NCBI RefSeq assembly: GCF_000308515.1
Contig: NZ_BAFV01000018.1
Location: forward strand, 124,001-188,000
From: Nocardia carnea NBRC 14403
GTDB lineage: Bacteria > Actinomycetota > Actinomycetes > Mycobacteriales > Mycobacteriaceae
Length of the DNA stretch: 64,000 nt
Direction of reading: 5' to 3'
Numbering within the stretch: position 1 is the stretch's first letter; every line of letters starts with the position of its first letter. The position numbers were made by a program, and so were the translations under genes. The notes under the pieces were generated by a model, which saw only the letters and a list, made by a program, of their open reading frames with translations, was not told the origin of the DNA and did no database searches. This document shows, in pieces, positions 15,446 through 24,090 of this stretch.

Positions 15446-16656
15446 CCACCGTCGGGGCCGCGCGGATAGCCACCGCGGAACAGGGCCGTGCGGTCGCCAG
15501 GCAGTTGGCCGCCGAATTCGCGGCCGGTGCGGCGCAGCGTGACGCAACCCGTGAGCTGCCCTTCGCCGAGGTGGACAAGCTGGCCGCGAGCGGACTGCCG
15601 GCGGTGACGGTCCCGGCCGCGCTCGGTGGTGCGGACCTGCCGCCGAGCGAGGTCGCCGAACACATGCGATTGCTCGCGACCGCCGACCCGAATATCGCGC
15701 AGATCCCGCACAGCCATTTCGTCTACGTGAATCTGCTGAAACTGGCCGGGACCGGAGAGCAGCAGCGCCGGTATCTGACGGCAGTCCTGAACGGGGCCCG
15801 TATCGCGAACGCGCAATCCGAACGCGGCGGGGCCACGGTGGCGGAGATCGCGACCACGGTGACGCCGATCGAGGCCGGGCAGCGGTTCCGGATCGACGGC
15901 ACCAAGTACTACTGCACCGGATCGCTGTTCGCGGATATCCTGGCCGTGCTCACCAGGCTCGACGACCCCGACGGCCGGACCGGTCTACCGCCCGGCCAGT
16001 ACGTGGCCTTCCTGCCGGCCGATTCACCGGGCGTGCGAATAGTCGACGACTGGAACGGGTTGGGGCAGCGGACAACCGGCAGCGGGACAGTGCTTTTCGA
16101 AGGTGTCGCGGTGGAACGCGACCAACTCGTGCCCCGCAGCGCGGCCGTAGACGCCCCCACCGCCTACGGCGCCTCCGCACAACTCCTGCACGCCGCCATC
16201 GACACCGGCATCGCCCGGGGTGCGCTCACTGCCGCCACCGAATTCGTCCGGGACAAGAGCCGCCCCTGGTTCGAAGCACAGGTGGAACGGGCAGTCGACG
16301 ACCCGCTGCTGATCCAGCGGTTCGGGGAACTCGCCGTCACCGTCGTCGCCGCCGAATCCGTACTGCGCACCGCCGGTCTCGCGGTGGACGCGGCGATCGA
16401 CGCGCCGGACCGGGTCGCGGCCGCCTCGATCGCCGTCGCCACCGCGAAGATCCTCGCCGACCGCGCCGCCAACGAGGTGTCCGCCGCCCTGTTCGAGGTG
16501 AGCGGAACACGCAGTGCAGCAGCAGAACTCAACCTGAGCCATTTCTGGCGCAACGCCCGCACCCATACTCTGCACGACCCGGTGCGCTGGAAATACCAGC
16601 ACATCGGCCGCACCCTGCTCCATGGAACACCGCCACCCTTGCACGGCGTGCTCTGA
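15442..16656 (+). CDS. sfnB: SfnB-family sulfur-acquisition oxidoreductase
   Basis: This 404-residue protein has the acyl-CoA dehydrogenase fold and matches the SfnB family found beside sfnG. Recognisable segments are LPAVTVPAALGGADLPPSEV, DPNIAQIPHSHFVYVNLLKL, IANAQSERGGATVAEIAT, IDGTKYYCTGSLFADILAV, DDWNGLGQRTTGSGTVLFEG and LSHFWRNARTHTLHDPVRWKY. It is paralogous to the product of 8950-10167 but clearly diverged. Likely role: flavin-dependent oxidation of methanesulfinate, or another S-oxidation linked to SfnG. The ATG at 15442 overlaps the sfnG stop as ATGA. Of the two paralogues, which one acts on methanesulfinate cannot be told here. Confidence 0.85.
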   Translation: MTTVGAARIATAEQGRAVARQLAAEFAAGAAQRDATRELPFAEVDKLAASGLPAVTVPAALGGADLPPSEVAEHMRLLATADPNIAQIPHSHFVYVNLLKLAGTGEQQRRYLTAVLNGARIANAQSERGGATVAEIATTVTPIEAGQRFRIDGTKYYCTGSLFADILAVLTRLDDPDGRTGLPPGQYVAFLPADSPGVRIVDDWNGLGQRTTGSGTVLFEGVAVERDQLVPRSAAVDAPTAYGASAQLLHAAIDTGIARGALTAATEFVRDKSRPWFEAQVERAVDDPLLIQRFGELAVTVVAAESVLRTAGLAVDAAIDAPDRVAAASIAVATAKILADRAANEVSAALFEVSGTRSAAAELNLSHFWRNARTHTLHDPVRWKYQHIGRTLLHGTPPPLHGVL

Positions 16657-17065
16657 GCCGTTCGCCGACGACGGATGTGGTCCGCGCCTACGGGCGGCCT
16701 CGTCGGATCTCGAAGAGTCTCTGCGTTATGACACAGTCCACTGGCGCCGCAGCCAGAGGGTTTCGAGCTTGTTCGACACTTGTTCGGCGCCGGGCGGCAG
16801 AATTAAAGCCGAGATGATCGATATATCGATCTTTCGCACTAGAAGGCCCCGAGATCGATATATGAATCACCACGGTCGGATCGAACCTGCACCGACCCGC
16901 TCGGGCCTCGCGATCGGTGATTGATCCCGGGTACCGGCTGCGCTCGCGGTGCCGTCGGCAGCCTCGTGGCCTGAGCGTCGGTGCGGCAGCCGGGTCAGCC
17001 GAATTTCCGCAGACCATTCGGGAAAAGAGCCGTGGTGCGAATGTGTTTCGCGCTCCGAACCCGGG
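16657..17065. other. Gene-free convergent spacer with an AT-rich palindromic patch
   Basis: No gene was found between the sfnB stop and the stop of the convergent secreted-protein gene. The stretch 16800-16870 is strikingly AT-rich for this genome and holds two related palindromes (annotated separately). A promoter-type operator in a convergent spacer is unexpected. It could belong to a lost gene or a small RNA. Confidence 0.5.
16816..16831. promoter_or_regulatory. 16-bp perfect palindrome GATCGATATATCGATC
   Basis: This perfect palindrome lies in an AT-rich patch. A second, imperfect copy (GATCGATATATGAATC, 16853-16868) follows 37 bp downstream and keeps the left half GATCGATATAT exactly. 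The form suits a dimeric regulator, but no regulator or promoter-proximal gene is adjacent. Confidence 0.5.
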
Positions 17066-17605
17066 TTACTGCGCCGGTGCCGCGGAGCCGGCGCGCAGAT
17101 CGGTGACGACCACGGGCGCGATATCGAGCAGTTCCGGCCGGAACTCGCCGCTGATCGGGCTCAGATTGCAGACCGTGGCCACCAGGTAGACCCCGCGCGG
17201 GATATCGGTGAACGATCCGGTGACCTGTCCCGCGGCGGCGAACTGGACACGCGGTCCGGCAGTGACGGCGCCCTCGGCGATCAGGCGCTGCAACAGGGCG
17301 AAGGCGTCGGGTTCGCGGCCGCTGAGGGTATCGACGGCGGCGGGGGCGAGGATGGGCGCGGCAACGGCGGTGTTCACCAGGACGGTCGTGCATTCTCCGG
17401 GGATGACGGGGAAGGTGTCGCGCCGGTTCGGGACGCCGGCGACGGTGTAATCGATGGTGGTGCCCGAGACCGTCGCGGAGAGGGTGACCGCCGGGTGGGC
17501 GTCCTGGGCGGCGGCCGCGGCCGGGAAGATCGCGGCGAGAACAGCCAGCACGAAGGCGGCGACGGCGGCGCCGATGCCGATACGGAAGAAGCTGGACCGC
17601 ACCAT
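17066..17605 (-). CDS. Secreted protein, unknown function
   Basis: This 179-residue protein starts MVRSSFFRIG, followed by a long hydrophobic Ala/Val-rich segment and AAAAAQDAHP, a good signal peptidase I site near residue 34. The mature part has two cysteines (GECTTVL and ATVCNLSP), probably one disulfide, and a beta-rich pattern (VTLSATVSGTTIDYTVAG) reminiscent of small immunoglobulin-like exported domains. The frame also stays open upstream to 18074, but that part lies antisense to other genes. It is divergent from the small membrane protein at 17718. The TGA is at the left end. No family is recognised. Confidence 0.75.
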   Translation of the reverse strand: MVRSSFFRIGIGAAVAAFVLAVLAAIFPAAAAAQDAHPAVTLSATVSGTTIDYTVAGVPNRRDTFPVIPGECTTVLVNTAVAAPILAPAAVDTLSGREPDAFALLQRLIAEGAVTAGPRVQFAAAGQVTGSFTDIPRGVYLVATVCNLSPISGEFRPELLDIAPVVVTDLRAGSAAPAQ

Positions 17606-17717
17606 GGATCTCTCCTCTTCGGTCAGGTGCGCCCAAAGCTAGCAGAAAAAGGCTGGTCAGCGTGGTATTCGGGCCCGTGCGGCGCGAACTTCGGATCGGA
17701 TCGATTAGTCTGGCGGT

Positions 17718-18047
17718 ATGTTCAGCAGCCGCTACCTCGTCAATTCGGTGGTGGCGTTTCTGCTGGTCTGGGGCGCCGCGTTCGGATCGGTGCTCACTGC
17801 GCCCGATACCCGCAGCCTGTTGCTGGCCGGTTTGGTCGTTGTCGTCACCATCGCCGCGGCCTACCTCGTGGTGTGCCGGGCGGAGGATCTGCTGTTCGGC
17901 CAGTGCCGGACCGTGCGCGGGCCGACCGTCGAAGAACAGCGGCTGCGTGGCGCGTTCCGCCGGCACAGCCATCCCGATGCGGCCGGCCGGCCGCGGCCCA
18001 GAGCTCCCGGTTCCCCTGCGGGGACCGTGCCGGCTGCCATTCTCTGA
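17718..18047 (+). CDS. Small two-helix membrane protein, unknown function
   Basis: This 109-residue protein has two hydrophobic segments, about residues 5-25 (LVNSVVAFLLVWGAAFGSVL) and 33-52 (LLLAGLVVVVTIAAAYLVV). A cytosolic tail rich in Arg and Pro follows, with RTVRGPTVEEQRLRGAFRRH. Such short proteins with a conserved RG-P-EEQRLRG-FRRH tail recur in Nocardia and relatives as an uncharacterised family. It precedes the ABC ATPase by 56 bp in the same direction and may be part of that transporter. The ATG at 17718 is the only reasonable start. Confidence 0.75.
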   Translation: MFSSRYLVNSVVAFLLVWGAAFGSVLTAPDTRSLLLAGLVVVVTIAAAYLVVCRAEDLLFGQCRTVRGPTVEEQRLRGAFRRHSHPDAAGRPRPRAPGSPAGTVPAAIL

Positions 18048-18103
18048 GCGGTCCCCGCTTCCTCGCCTGATCATTTCTCACGAGGAAAAACGGGAGTACC
18101 CCT

Positions 18104-18739
18104 GTGTCCGAACCCATTCTGCAAGTCCGGGCGGCCGAACGCCGCTTCGGTGACCTGACCGTCTTCCGCGATGTCGGCTTCGCCGTCGCCGCCGGCCGCT
18201 GCTGCGCGATCGTCGGCGCCAACGGTGCCGGCAAATCGACTCTTTTGCGCTGCATCCTCGGCCGGGACCGGCTCGATGCCGGACGGATCACCGTCGACGG
18301 CCGCGATGTCGACGAAGCGCATCCGCATTTCCGGAGCACCGTGGCCGCAGTGAGCGGAGAGGATGCCGCCTTCGCCCACCTCACGGTGCACGAACATCTG
18401 CAACTCGTCGCGATCGCGCACGGCACCGCCGAGCCCCAACAGGTGGCGAGCCGGGCGCTGGTAGATGTGGGATTGACCGACGCGGCCGACCAATTGCCCG
18501 TCACCCTGTCCAGCGGTCAGCGCCGCAGGCTGGCGCTTGCCTCGGCGTTCGTGCGGCCACGACGGTTGCTGGTACTCGACGAACCCGAGCAGCATCTGGA
18601 CCGGGACGGTCGCGCCTGGCTGGCCCGCGCCCTCGACGCGGAGAAGCAAGCGGATACGGCGATCCTGCTGGTCTCGCACGACCCGGACCTGGTGGCCGCG
18701 GTCGCCGACGATGTCGTGGACGGTGACCTGTGGCGCTGA
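18104..18739 (+). CDS. ABC transporter ATP-binding protein
   Basis: This 211-residue stand-alone nucleotide-binding domain has Walker A GANGAGKST (residues 38-46), signature LSSGQRRRLALAS, Walker B RRLLVLDEP and switch histidine in LLVSHDPD. The Q-loop region is unusual (VAAVSGED). It starts with GTG at 18104, preceded by GGGAG at seven bases. Its 3' end overlaps the next gene, a large membrane protein, by ten bases, so the two should form one transporter. The substrate is unknown. Lack of a periplasmic binding protein gene nearby favours an exporter. Confidence 0.9.
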   Translation: MSEPILQVRAAERRFGDLTVFRDVGFAVAAGRCCAIVGANGAGKSTLLRCILGRDRLDAGRITVDGRDVDEAHPHFRSTVAAVSGEDAAFAHLTVHEHLQLVAIAHGTAEPQQVASRALVDVGLTDAADQLPVTLSSGQRRRLALASAFVRPRRLLVLDEPEQHLDRDGRAWLARALDAEKQADTAILLVSHDPDLVAAVADDVVDGDLWR

Positions 18740-20094
18740 CAGAAACCGCGCCGGTCGTTCCGGGCGCCCGCGAAATACTGTCGGTGCGGCGCGGATTCGC
18801 GCGGACTCACACCGTGCGGGAGAACCGGACGGGGACCGTGGTGCAGCTGATCCTGGGCGGCTATGTCATCGCCGGCGTCATCTGGTGGGCGGCGACCCGG
18901 CCCGCCGCCGTGGGTTCGGCCTTGTTCGCCGTGGGACCGGGGTGGGCCGCCACTGCCGCGTGGGCGCTGTTCGCGCTGGCCGTCACCGGTGGACTGTTGC
19001 TCGCGCGGGCGTTCGGGCCGGTCGGCGCGAACGCCGCGGATGCGCTCTGGCTGCTGTCCACGCCGGTGGATCGCCGTGCACTGCTACGCGCCCGGGTCGG
19101 TGCGGCCCTCGCCGTCGGCGCGGCTGCCGGGACTGCCGCCGGCCGACTCACCGCCTATATCGCAGGGGCGAACCTGTGGGGGCCACTGACGGTACTGGGA
19201 TCGCTGACCGGGGTGGTTGTCGTCGCGGTCGCGGTACTCGTCCAGTCACGCAGGCTTCCCGGGCCGGTACTTCCGCTGCTTCGATGGAGCTTCGCCCTGG
19301 CCGGCCTCGGGTTGACCGCGGCGGCGATGGTTCAGTGGGCGGTTCCGGTGCTCACCACCTGGCCGGTGGTGTTCGCCGCGGCGGCACCGGTGGCGGCTCT
19401 CGCGGTATGGGCGGCGGCGAGTTGCCGGTATCTCAGCCGCGCGGATCTCGCGTCCGGAAGCGATCTCACCTCCGGGGCGCAGGCCTCGCTGACCAGCTTG
19501 GACCCGTCGGTGCTCGCCGGGATTCTGGAGGAACGGGCGTGGCGGCGGGTCGGCCGGTCGGTCTCCCGGCGGCTGCCGGCCGGGCGTACCGCCGCGCTGC
19601 TGCGGGCCGATCTGCTGCGACACCGTCGCCGGCCCTCGGCCTACCCGGTCACCGTGGCAGTGGTGGCGGCCGTATGGTTCGCGACCGCCGTCGGCACCCC
19701 ACTGCTCGTCGCGTTGACCGCACTCGGCGGCTCGTTCTGGATAGCAATGCTGTTCAGCGCGGGCCTGCGCGATATCTGCGGCGACCCGGCGCTGCGCGTG
19801 CTTCTCGGTGCCGGTGACCGCGTGCTCCGCCGGCCGATGCTCATCGTCCCCGCCGCCGCGCTCGGTCTCACCGCTGCTCTGACCGTCCTGGCCACCGGCC
19901 CGGTCGCGGCGGCTATAAGCACGGCCGCGGCGGCCCTGGCGGCATACCGCATCCGAACCCGTTCGGCACTCTCCTACGAGGGCCTGCTGCTGATCACAAC
20001 TACCGGACCGCTACCAGTCGACCTGATCCGCCAATTGATCCGCGGGCTACCGATTCTCGCGGTCGCAGGGGTACTGCTCGTATGGACGATCTGA
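18730..20094 (+). CDS. ABC transporter-associated membrane protein, unknown substrate
   Basis: This 454-residue protein has about 11-12 hydrophobic segments and a central soluble region (about 235-290: SRADLASGSDLTSGAQAS, then EERAWRRVGRSVSRRLPAGRTAALLRADLLRHRRR). It matches no classical permease motif I know, but its position and overlap with the ATP-binding protein make it the likely membrane partner. Large actinobacterial proteins of this kind paired with a short ATPase are common and uncharacterised. The GTG at 18730 lies inside the end of the ATPase gene, giving translational coupling. Downstream, the convergent HAD-like gene ends at 20189. Confidence 0.8.
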   Translation: MALTETAPVVPGAREILSVRRGFARTHTVRENRTGTVVQLILGGYVIAGVIWWAATRPAAVGSALFAVGPGWAATAAWALFALAVTGGLLLARAFGPVGANAADALWLLSTPVDRRALLRARVGAALAVGAAAGTAAGRLTAYIAGANLWGPLTVLGSLTGVVVVAVAVLVQSRRLPGPVLPLLRWSFALAGLGLTAAAMVQWAVPVLTTWPVVFAAAAPVAALAVWAAASCRYLSRADLASGSDLTSGAQASLTSLDPSVLAGILEERAWRRVGRSVSRRLPAGRTAALLRADLLRHRRRPSAYPVTVAVVAAVWFATAVGTPLLVALTALGGSFWIAMLFSAGLRDICGDPALRVLLGAGDRVLRRPMLIVPAAALGLTAALTVLATGPVAAAISTAAAALAAYRIRTRSALSYEGLLLITTTGPLPVDLIRQLIRGLPILAVAGVLLVWTI

Positions 20095-20188
20095 CCGGAC
20101 ATGCCGTTGAACCGCATGCTGCCTGTGCAGCTCGACCTCCGGTTTGGTGGATGCCGGAGTGGGTGTCGGGACCCGGTGTCGCCCTCGA

Positions 20189-20716
20189 TCACTGTTTCCC
20201 GGAATTGTCCGCCGACAGGGTTTCCAACCAGTCGGCGAATACGGCGAAATCGTTCGGGTTCAACCCGGTTCGTGCGTCCACCCGGTGGAGGAGTGCGCGG
20301 CCGGTGTGGTTCGCCCCCACCCATTCCCGGTCGCCGGCGCCGATCTCGTCATCGACCCAGATGAACGGCTTGCCCGCAGCACGATCCACCAGAGCGCGGG
20401 TCTTCCAGTGCAGGCCGAACCAAGTGTCGATGGGATCGACGGCCGGATCCGGTCGATCCAGTACTACCAACGGAGGCAGACCGAGGGCCGGGCCGATCGT
20501 TCGGTTGGCCTCCTGCATCCAGGTCGTTGCCCAGATCAGCTCGCAGGGAAGGAGCGAGAGTAGCGGGCCCAGTGCGGGGTCGAGCCGGGCCAGCAGTGGG
20601 TTCGTTCCTTCCGACCCGGAAGTCAGTTGTTCCGGATACCCGGCCGGCGCGCCGAACGGGATCAGTGGCCCGTCGACGTCGAGAAACAGTAATGGGCGGT
20701 CGGCGGGGTCCCTCAC
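20189..20716 (-). CDS. HAD-like phosphatase-domain protein, unknown substrate
   Basis: This 175-residue soluble protein begins with the HAD motif I LLFLDVDGPLIPFG (DxDG, residues about 9-22), has a threonine-containing motif II in IWATTWMQEAN, and a DDE pair in FIWVDDEIGAGDREW that fits the metal-binding motif IV. It lacks a large cap domain. Proteins of this type occur singly in Nocardia, Streptomyces and mycobacteria as HAD domain-containing proteins of unknown substrate. It starts with GTG at 20714-20716. It converges on the transporter genes and lies 151 bp beyond the end of pcaF, in the same direction. Confidence 0.8.
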   Translation of the reverse strand: MRDPADRPLLFLDVDGPLIPFGAPAGYPEQLTSGSEGTNPLLARLDPALGPLLSLLPCELIWATTWMQEANRTIGPALGLPPLVVLDRPDPAVDPIDTWFGLHWKTRALVDRAAGKPFIWVDDEIGAGDREWVGANHTGRALLHRVDARTGLNPNDFAVFADWLETLSADNSGKQ

Positions 20717-20867
20717 TTGTGCAGGTTAACCGGAAAAGCCCGCGACTCAACACGGTACGGGCTCTCAGCGCCAGTCGGATTCGGTGGTGATGCCCGAGAC
20801 CCGCCGCGCCGTAGCGGATCGGTTGCGGGCACTGGGCGCCCACCTGACGCGGGATTGGGCGTGCGGT

Positions 20868-22079
20868 TCAGGTCACGCGTTCGAAGACGGCTGCCAGGCC
20901 TTGGCCGCCGCCGATGCACATGGTTTCCAGGGCGTAGCGGCCCTCACGGCGGTCGAGTTCGCGGAGGAGGGTGGCGAGGATGCGGGCGCCGGTGGCGCCG
21001 ACGGGGTGGCCGAGGGAGATACCGGAACCGTTGGGGTTGAGGCGGTCGTCGCCGGGGTCGAGTTTCCAGGTGCGCAGGACGGCCAGGGTCTGGGCGGCGA
21101 AGGCTTCGTTGAGTTCGATGACGGACATATCATCGAGTGTCGAACCCAGACGGCCGAGGGCTTTTTCGGTGGCAGGGACCGGGCCGATGCCCATGGTGCG
21201 GGGCGGGACCCCGGCTACTGCCCAGGAGGCGAGGCGGGCCAGGGGGTGCAGGCCGAGGGCACGGGCCTTTTCGGGGGTGGTGACGATGCAGAGGGCGGCG
21301 CCGTCGTTCTGGCCGCTGGCGTTACCGGCGGTGACCGTGGCGTCCGGATCGACTTTGCCGCGGATCGGGCGCAGTTTCGCGAGGGTTTCGACGGTGCTGT
21401 CGGCGCGGGGATGTTCGTCGGTGTCGACGAGCAGAGGATCCGATTTACGTTGCGGCACCGAAACTCCGACGATTTCCTCGGCGAAGCGGCCGGACTGCTG
21501 GGCGGCGACCGCGCGCTGATGCGACTGCACCGCAAGGGCGTCCTGGTCGGCGCGGCTGATCGAGAATTCGGCGCGCAGGTTCTCGGCGGTTTCGATCATG
21601 CCGCCGGGGACCGGGAAATTCTTGCCACCGGCGGTGACGCGGGCACGGGCCAGTCGATCGTCGAGGGAGATGCCCTCGCCTTTCACGCCCCAGCGCATAC
21701 CGGTGGCGTAGAACTCGGCCTGACTCATGGATTCGGTGCCGCCGGCCAGGATCAGATCGCTGCCGCCGGTGGATACCTGCATGCACGCTTGGAGAACGGC
21801 CTGTAGTCCGGAACCGCAGCGGCGGTCCACCTGCAATCCGGGGACGTCGACGCCGAGACCGGCATCGAGGGCGGCGACCCGGCCGATCGCCGGAGCCTCA
21901 CCGTTGGGGGAGGCCTGGCCCAGGATGACGTCGTCGATCTGGTCGGCGGGCAGACCGGTGCGGGCGACCAATTCCGTGATCAGGGTCGCGGCCAGGGTTT
22001 CCGGCGCGAGGTCTTTGAACACTCCGCCGAACCGGCCGACCGGGGTGCGCAGCGGTTCGCAGATGACAGCGTCGATCAT
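20868..22079 (-). CDS. pcaF: 3-oxoadipyl-CoA thiolase PcaF
   Basis: This 403-residue thiolase cleaves 3-oxoadipyl-CoA with CoA to succinyl-CoA and acetyl-CoA, the last step of the beta-ketoadipate pathway. Nucleophile C88 sits in QVDRRCGSGLQAV. The catalytic histidine is in ISLGHPVGATGAR and the acid/base cysteine in ETMCIGGGQG. The start MIDAVICEPLRTPVGRFGG is typical of PcaF. It is the last gene of the minus-strand pca group, 17 bp after pcaR. An in-frame extension far upstream overlaps pcaR and pcaL and was ignored. An acetyl-CoA acetyltransferase role is the only alternative, and the context argues against it. Confidence 0.95.
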   Translation of the reverse strand: MIDAVICEPLRTPVGRFGGVFKDLAPETLAATLITELVARTGLPADQIDDVILGQASPNGEAPAIGRVAALDAGLGVDVPGLQVDRRCGSGLQAVLQACMQVSTGGSDLILAGGTESMSQAEFYATGMRWGVKGEGISLDDRLARARVTAGGKNFPVPGGMIETAENLRAEFSISRADQDALAVQSHQRAVAAQQSGRFAEEIVGVSVPQRKSDPLLVDTDEHPRADSTVETLAKLRPIRGKVDPDATVTAGNASGQNDGAALCIVTTPEKARALGLHPLARLASWAVAGVPPRTMGIGPVPATEKALGRLGSTLDDMSVIELNEAFAAQTLAVLRTWKLDPGDDRLNPNGSGISLGHPVGATGARILATLLRELDRREGRYALETMCIGGGQGLAAVFERVT

Positions 22080-22096
22080 GGGATTCCTTCGTGATG

Positions 22097-22876
22097 TCAG
22101 GCGTGGCTCTGGACGCGGGCCAGGTCGGCGCTGATGGCCGAGGCCGTGGCCAGCAGCGGTGGCAGCAGGTCGGTGCGCACGCTGTCGGCGGTGTAGCGGG
22201 CGGCGTGGGTCGAGATGTTCACGGCGGCGCAGACCGTACCGGTGTGGTCGCGGATCGGGGCGGCCATCGAACGCAACCCCTGCTCGAGCTCCTGGTCGAC
22301 CAGGCAGTAACCGGCCTCCCGGGTATTGCGTACTTGCTCGCGGAGCTGGTCGGCGCTGAGGACGGTGCGGTCGGTGAGCGGGGTGAAGGTGACCTTCGCC
22401 AGGTATTCCTCGAACGCCTGCTCCGGCAGCCCGGCCAGCAGAACCCGGCCCATGGAGGTGCTGAAGGCGGGGAAGCGGGTGCCGATGGTGATCGATACGG
22501 TCATGATCCGGCTCACCGGTACGCGGGCGACATAGACGATGTCCTCGCCGTCGAGGATGGATACCGAGGTCGATTCGTGCACCTGATTTGCCAGCGATTC
22601 CAGATGCGGGCCCGCGACCTCGGGCAGGCTCAGGCTGGACAGATAGCTGTAGCCGAGTTCGAGCACGCGCGGGGTGAGCCAGAACTGGGAGCCGTCGGTG
22701 CGCACATAGCCGAGTTCCACCAGGGTCAGCAGGAACCGGCGGGCCGTCGCGCGGGTCAGATCGGTGGCCTTGGCGACCTCGCTCAGGGTGCGCCGGGGGT
22801 GGCCGGCGTCGAAGGAACGGATCACGGCCAGGCCGCGGCCCAGCGATTGCACGTAATCCGGGGAGGGTTCGGTCAT
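22097..22876 (-). CDS. pcaR: IclR-family regulator of the pca genes (PcaR/PcaU type)
   Basis: This 259-residue regulator has an N-terminal winged helix (SLGRGLAVIRSFDAGHPRRT, then EVAKATDLTRATARRFLLTL) and a C-terminal IclR effector domain (about 85-255). That domain includes TSVSILDGEDIVYVARVP, MGRVLLAGLP, YCLVDQELEQGLRSMAAPIR and AAVNISTHAARYT. The last-named stretches are characteristic of PcaR/PcaU/PobR, which sense protocatechuate or 3-oxoadipate. It is embedded between pcaL and pcaF, as in Rhodococcus, and its ATG overlaps the pcaL stop by four bases. Its probable targets are the direct repeats in the pcaH-pcaI spacer. Confidence 0.93.
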   Translation of the reverse strand: MTEPSPDYVQSLGRGLAVIRSFDAGHPRRTLSEVAKATDLTRATARRFLLTLVELGYVRTDGSQFWLTPRVLELGYSYLSSLSLPEVAGPHLESLANQVHESTSVSILDGEDIVYVARVPVSRIMTVSITIGTRFPAFSTSMGRVLLAGLPEQAFEEYLAKVTFTPLTDRTVLSADQLREQVRNTREAGYCLVDQELEQGLRSMAAPIRDHTGTVCAAVNISTHAARYTADSVRTDLLPPLLATASAISADLARVQSHA

Positions 22877-24090
22877 GGTCGATCTGCTTCCTCTGCGCTG
22901 GAGGACTCGATCGGATCGGGCCCGATGCCCTCGGCGAGCGCCGCCTTACCGAGTCCGAAGGCGAGGTTACTGTTCGGCACCCCGGCATAGACCGCGGTGT
23001 GCAGGAAGACCTCGGCGAGTTCGTCCGGGTCGATCCCGGCCCGCAGCGCGGCGCGGATATGCATATCCAGTTCGTGGGAGTTCCCGACAGCGGTCAGGAT
23101 CGCGAGGGTGAGTAGACGCCGCGTGTGGTGATCGAGGCCGGGCCTGCTCCAGATATCACCCCAGGCGGTGCGGGTGATGAAATCCTGGAACGGCGCGGTG
23201 AATTCGGTGGTGCCGGCGACGGCCCGGTCCACGTGGGCGTCGCCCAGTATCGCCCGGCGCACCCGCGTACCCTGATCGAAGTTGTGGTTGCGTTCGCGGA
23301 GGCCACCGATATGGGCGGTGATGAGCGAGGTCACCGGTCCGGCCTGTTCGACACTGGCCAGATGCGCGGCCGGATCCAGCACGTGCAGGGTCGAATTCGC
23401 GATCCCGTCGGCGAGTGCGCGCATATCGCCGGGTGTGGTGGCCGGGTCCTGGGCGCCCGCGATCACCAGGGTGGGGGCGGTGATCCGGGCGAGGTCGGCC
23501 CGGCCGTCGAACTGCGCGAGCGCGATACAGCAGGCGGCGTAGCCCGCGTCGGTAGTCGTTTCGACCATGGTGCGGCTGCGGGCGATCAGATCGGGGTCGC
23601 GGTCGGCGAGCCCGGCGGTGAACCACCGGCCCACCACGGCTTCGGCGATGGACGCCGTACCGTCGGCGCGGACCGCGGCGGCTCGGTCGAGCCAGCTCTG
23701 TGGGGTGCCGAACTTCGCGGCGGTGCACATCAGCGTCAAAGTCTCGACCCGGGCTGGGCGATACGCCGCGATCCACTGGGCGACTGCACCGCCCAAGGAG
23801 AGCCCGACCAGATGGACTCGGTCGCGGCCGAGGCGGTCCAGCAACGCCAGGACATCGGCGGCCAGTCCCGCGACGGTGTAGTCGCCGGTGCCGGTGGGGG
23901 ATTCGCCGTGACCGCGCAGGTCGACGGCGAGCACTTCGTGATCGGCCGACAGTCCCGCGACCTGCGGGTCCCACATCGAGCGATTCGAGCCGAGCGAGCC
24001 GAGAAGTACGACGGTGGAGGCCGCGGACTCGGGTCCGGCTGCTCGGTAGGAGAGCTCGATGGCCACCGAATCCGCTGCCATTGTGCCCAT
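22873..24090 (-). CDS. pcaL: PcaL: fused 3-oxoadipate enol-lactonase / 4-carboxymuconolactone decarboxylase
   Basis: This 405-residue fusion performs two successive steps. The N-terminal alpha/beta hydrolase (about 10-260) opens 3-oxoadipate enol-lactone: nucleophile S98 in VGLSLGG, acid in AGAQDPATTP, histidine H243 in DPAAHLASVEQ. The C-terminal carboxymuconolactone decarboxylase domain (about 275-395) has RAILGDAHVDRAV, PFQDFITRTAWGDIWSRPGL, ILTAVGNSHELDMHIRAAL and HTAVYAGVPNSN. The pcaD-pcaC fusion is known from Streptomyces, Rhodococcus and Nocardia. The ATG at 24090 was chosen because it starts just before the hydrolase fold; an upstream open frame to 24582 is Arg/Pro-rich and not protein-like. 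A 588-bp gap separates it from pcaB. Confidence 0.95.
   Translation of the reverse strand: MGTMAADSVAIELSYRAAGPESAASTVVLLGSLGSNRSMWDPQVAGLSADHEVLAVDLRGHGESPTGTGDYTVAGLAADVLALLDRLGRDRVHLVGLSLGGAVAQWIAAYRPARVETLTLMCTAAKFGTPQSWLDRAAAVRADGTASIAEAVVGRWFTAGLADRDPDLIARSRTMVETTTDAGYAACCIALAQFDGRADLARITAPTLVIAGAQDPATTPGDMRALADGIANSTLHVLDPAAHLASVEQAGPVTSLITAHIGGLRERNHNFDQGTRVRRAILGDAHVDRAVAGTTEFTAPFQDFITRTAWGDIWSRPGLDHHTRRLLTLAILTAVGNSHELDMHIRAALRAGIDPDELAEVFLHTAVYAGVPNSNLAFGLGKAALAEGIGPDPIESSSAEEADRP

Noticed and set aside
16995..18074. Minus-strand frame of 359 codons spanning the 17-18 kb region
   Set aside because: It overlaps the small membrane protein and the secreted-protein gene in wrong frames and is Arg/Pro-rich.
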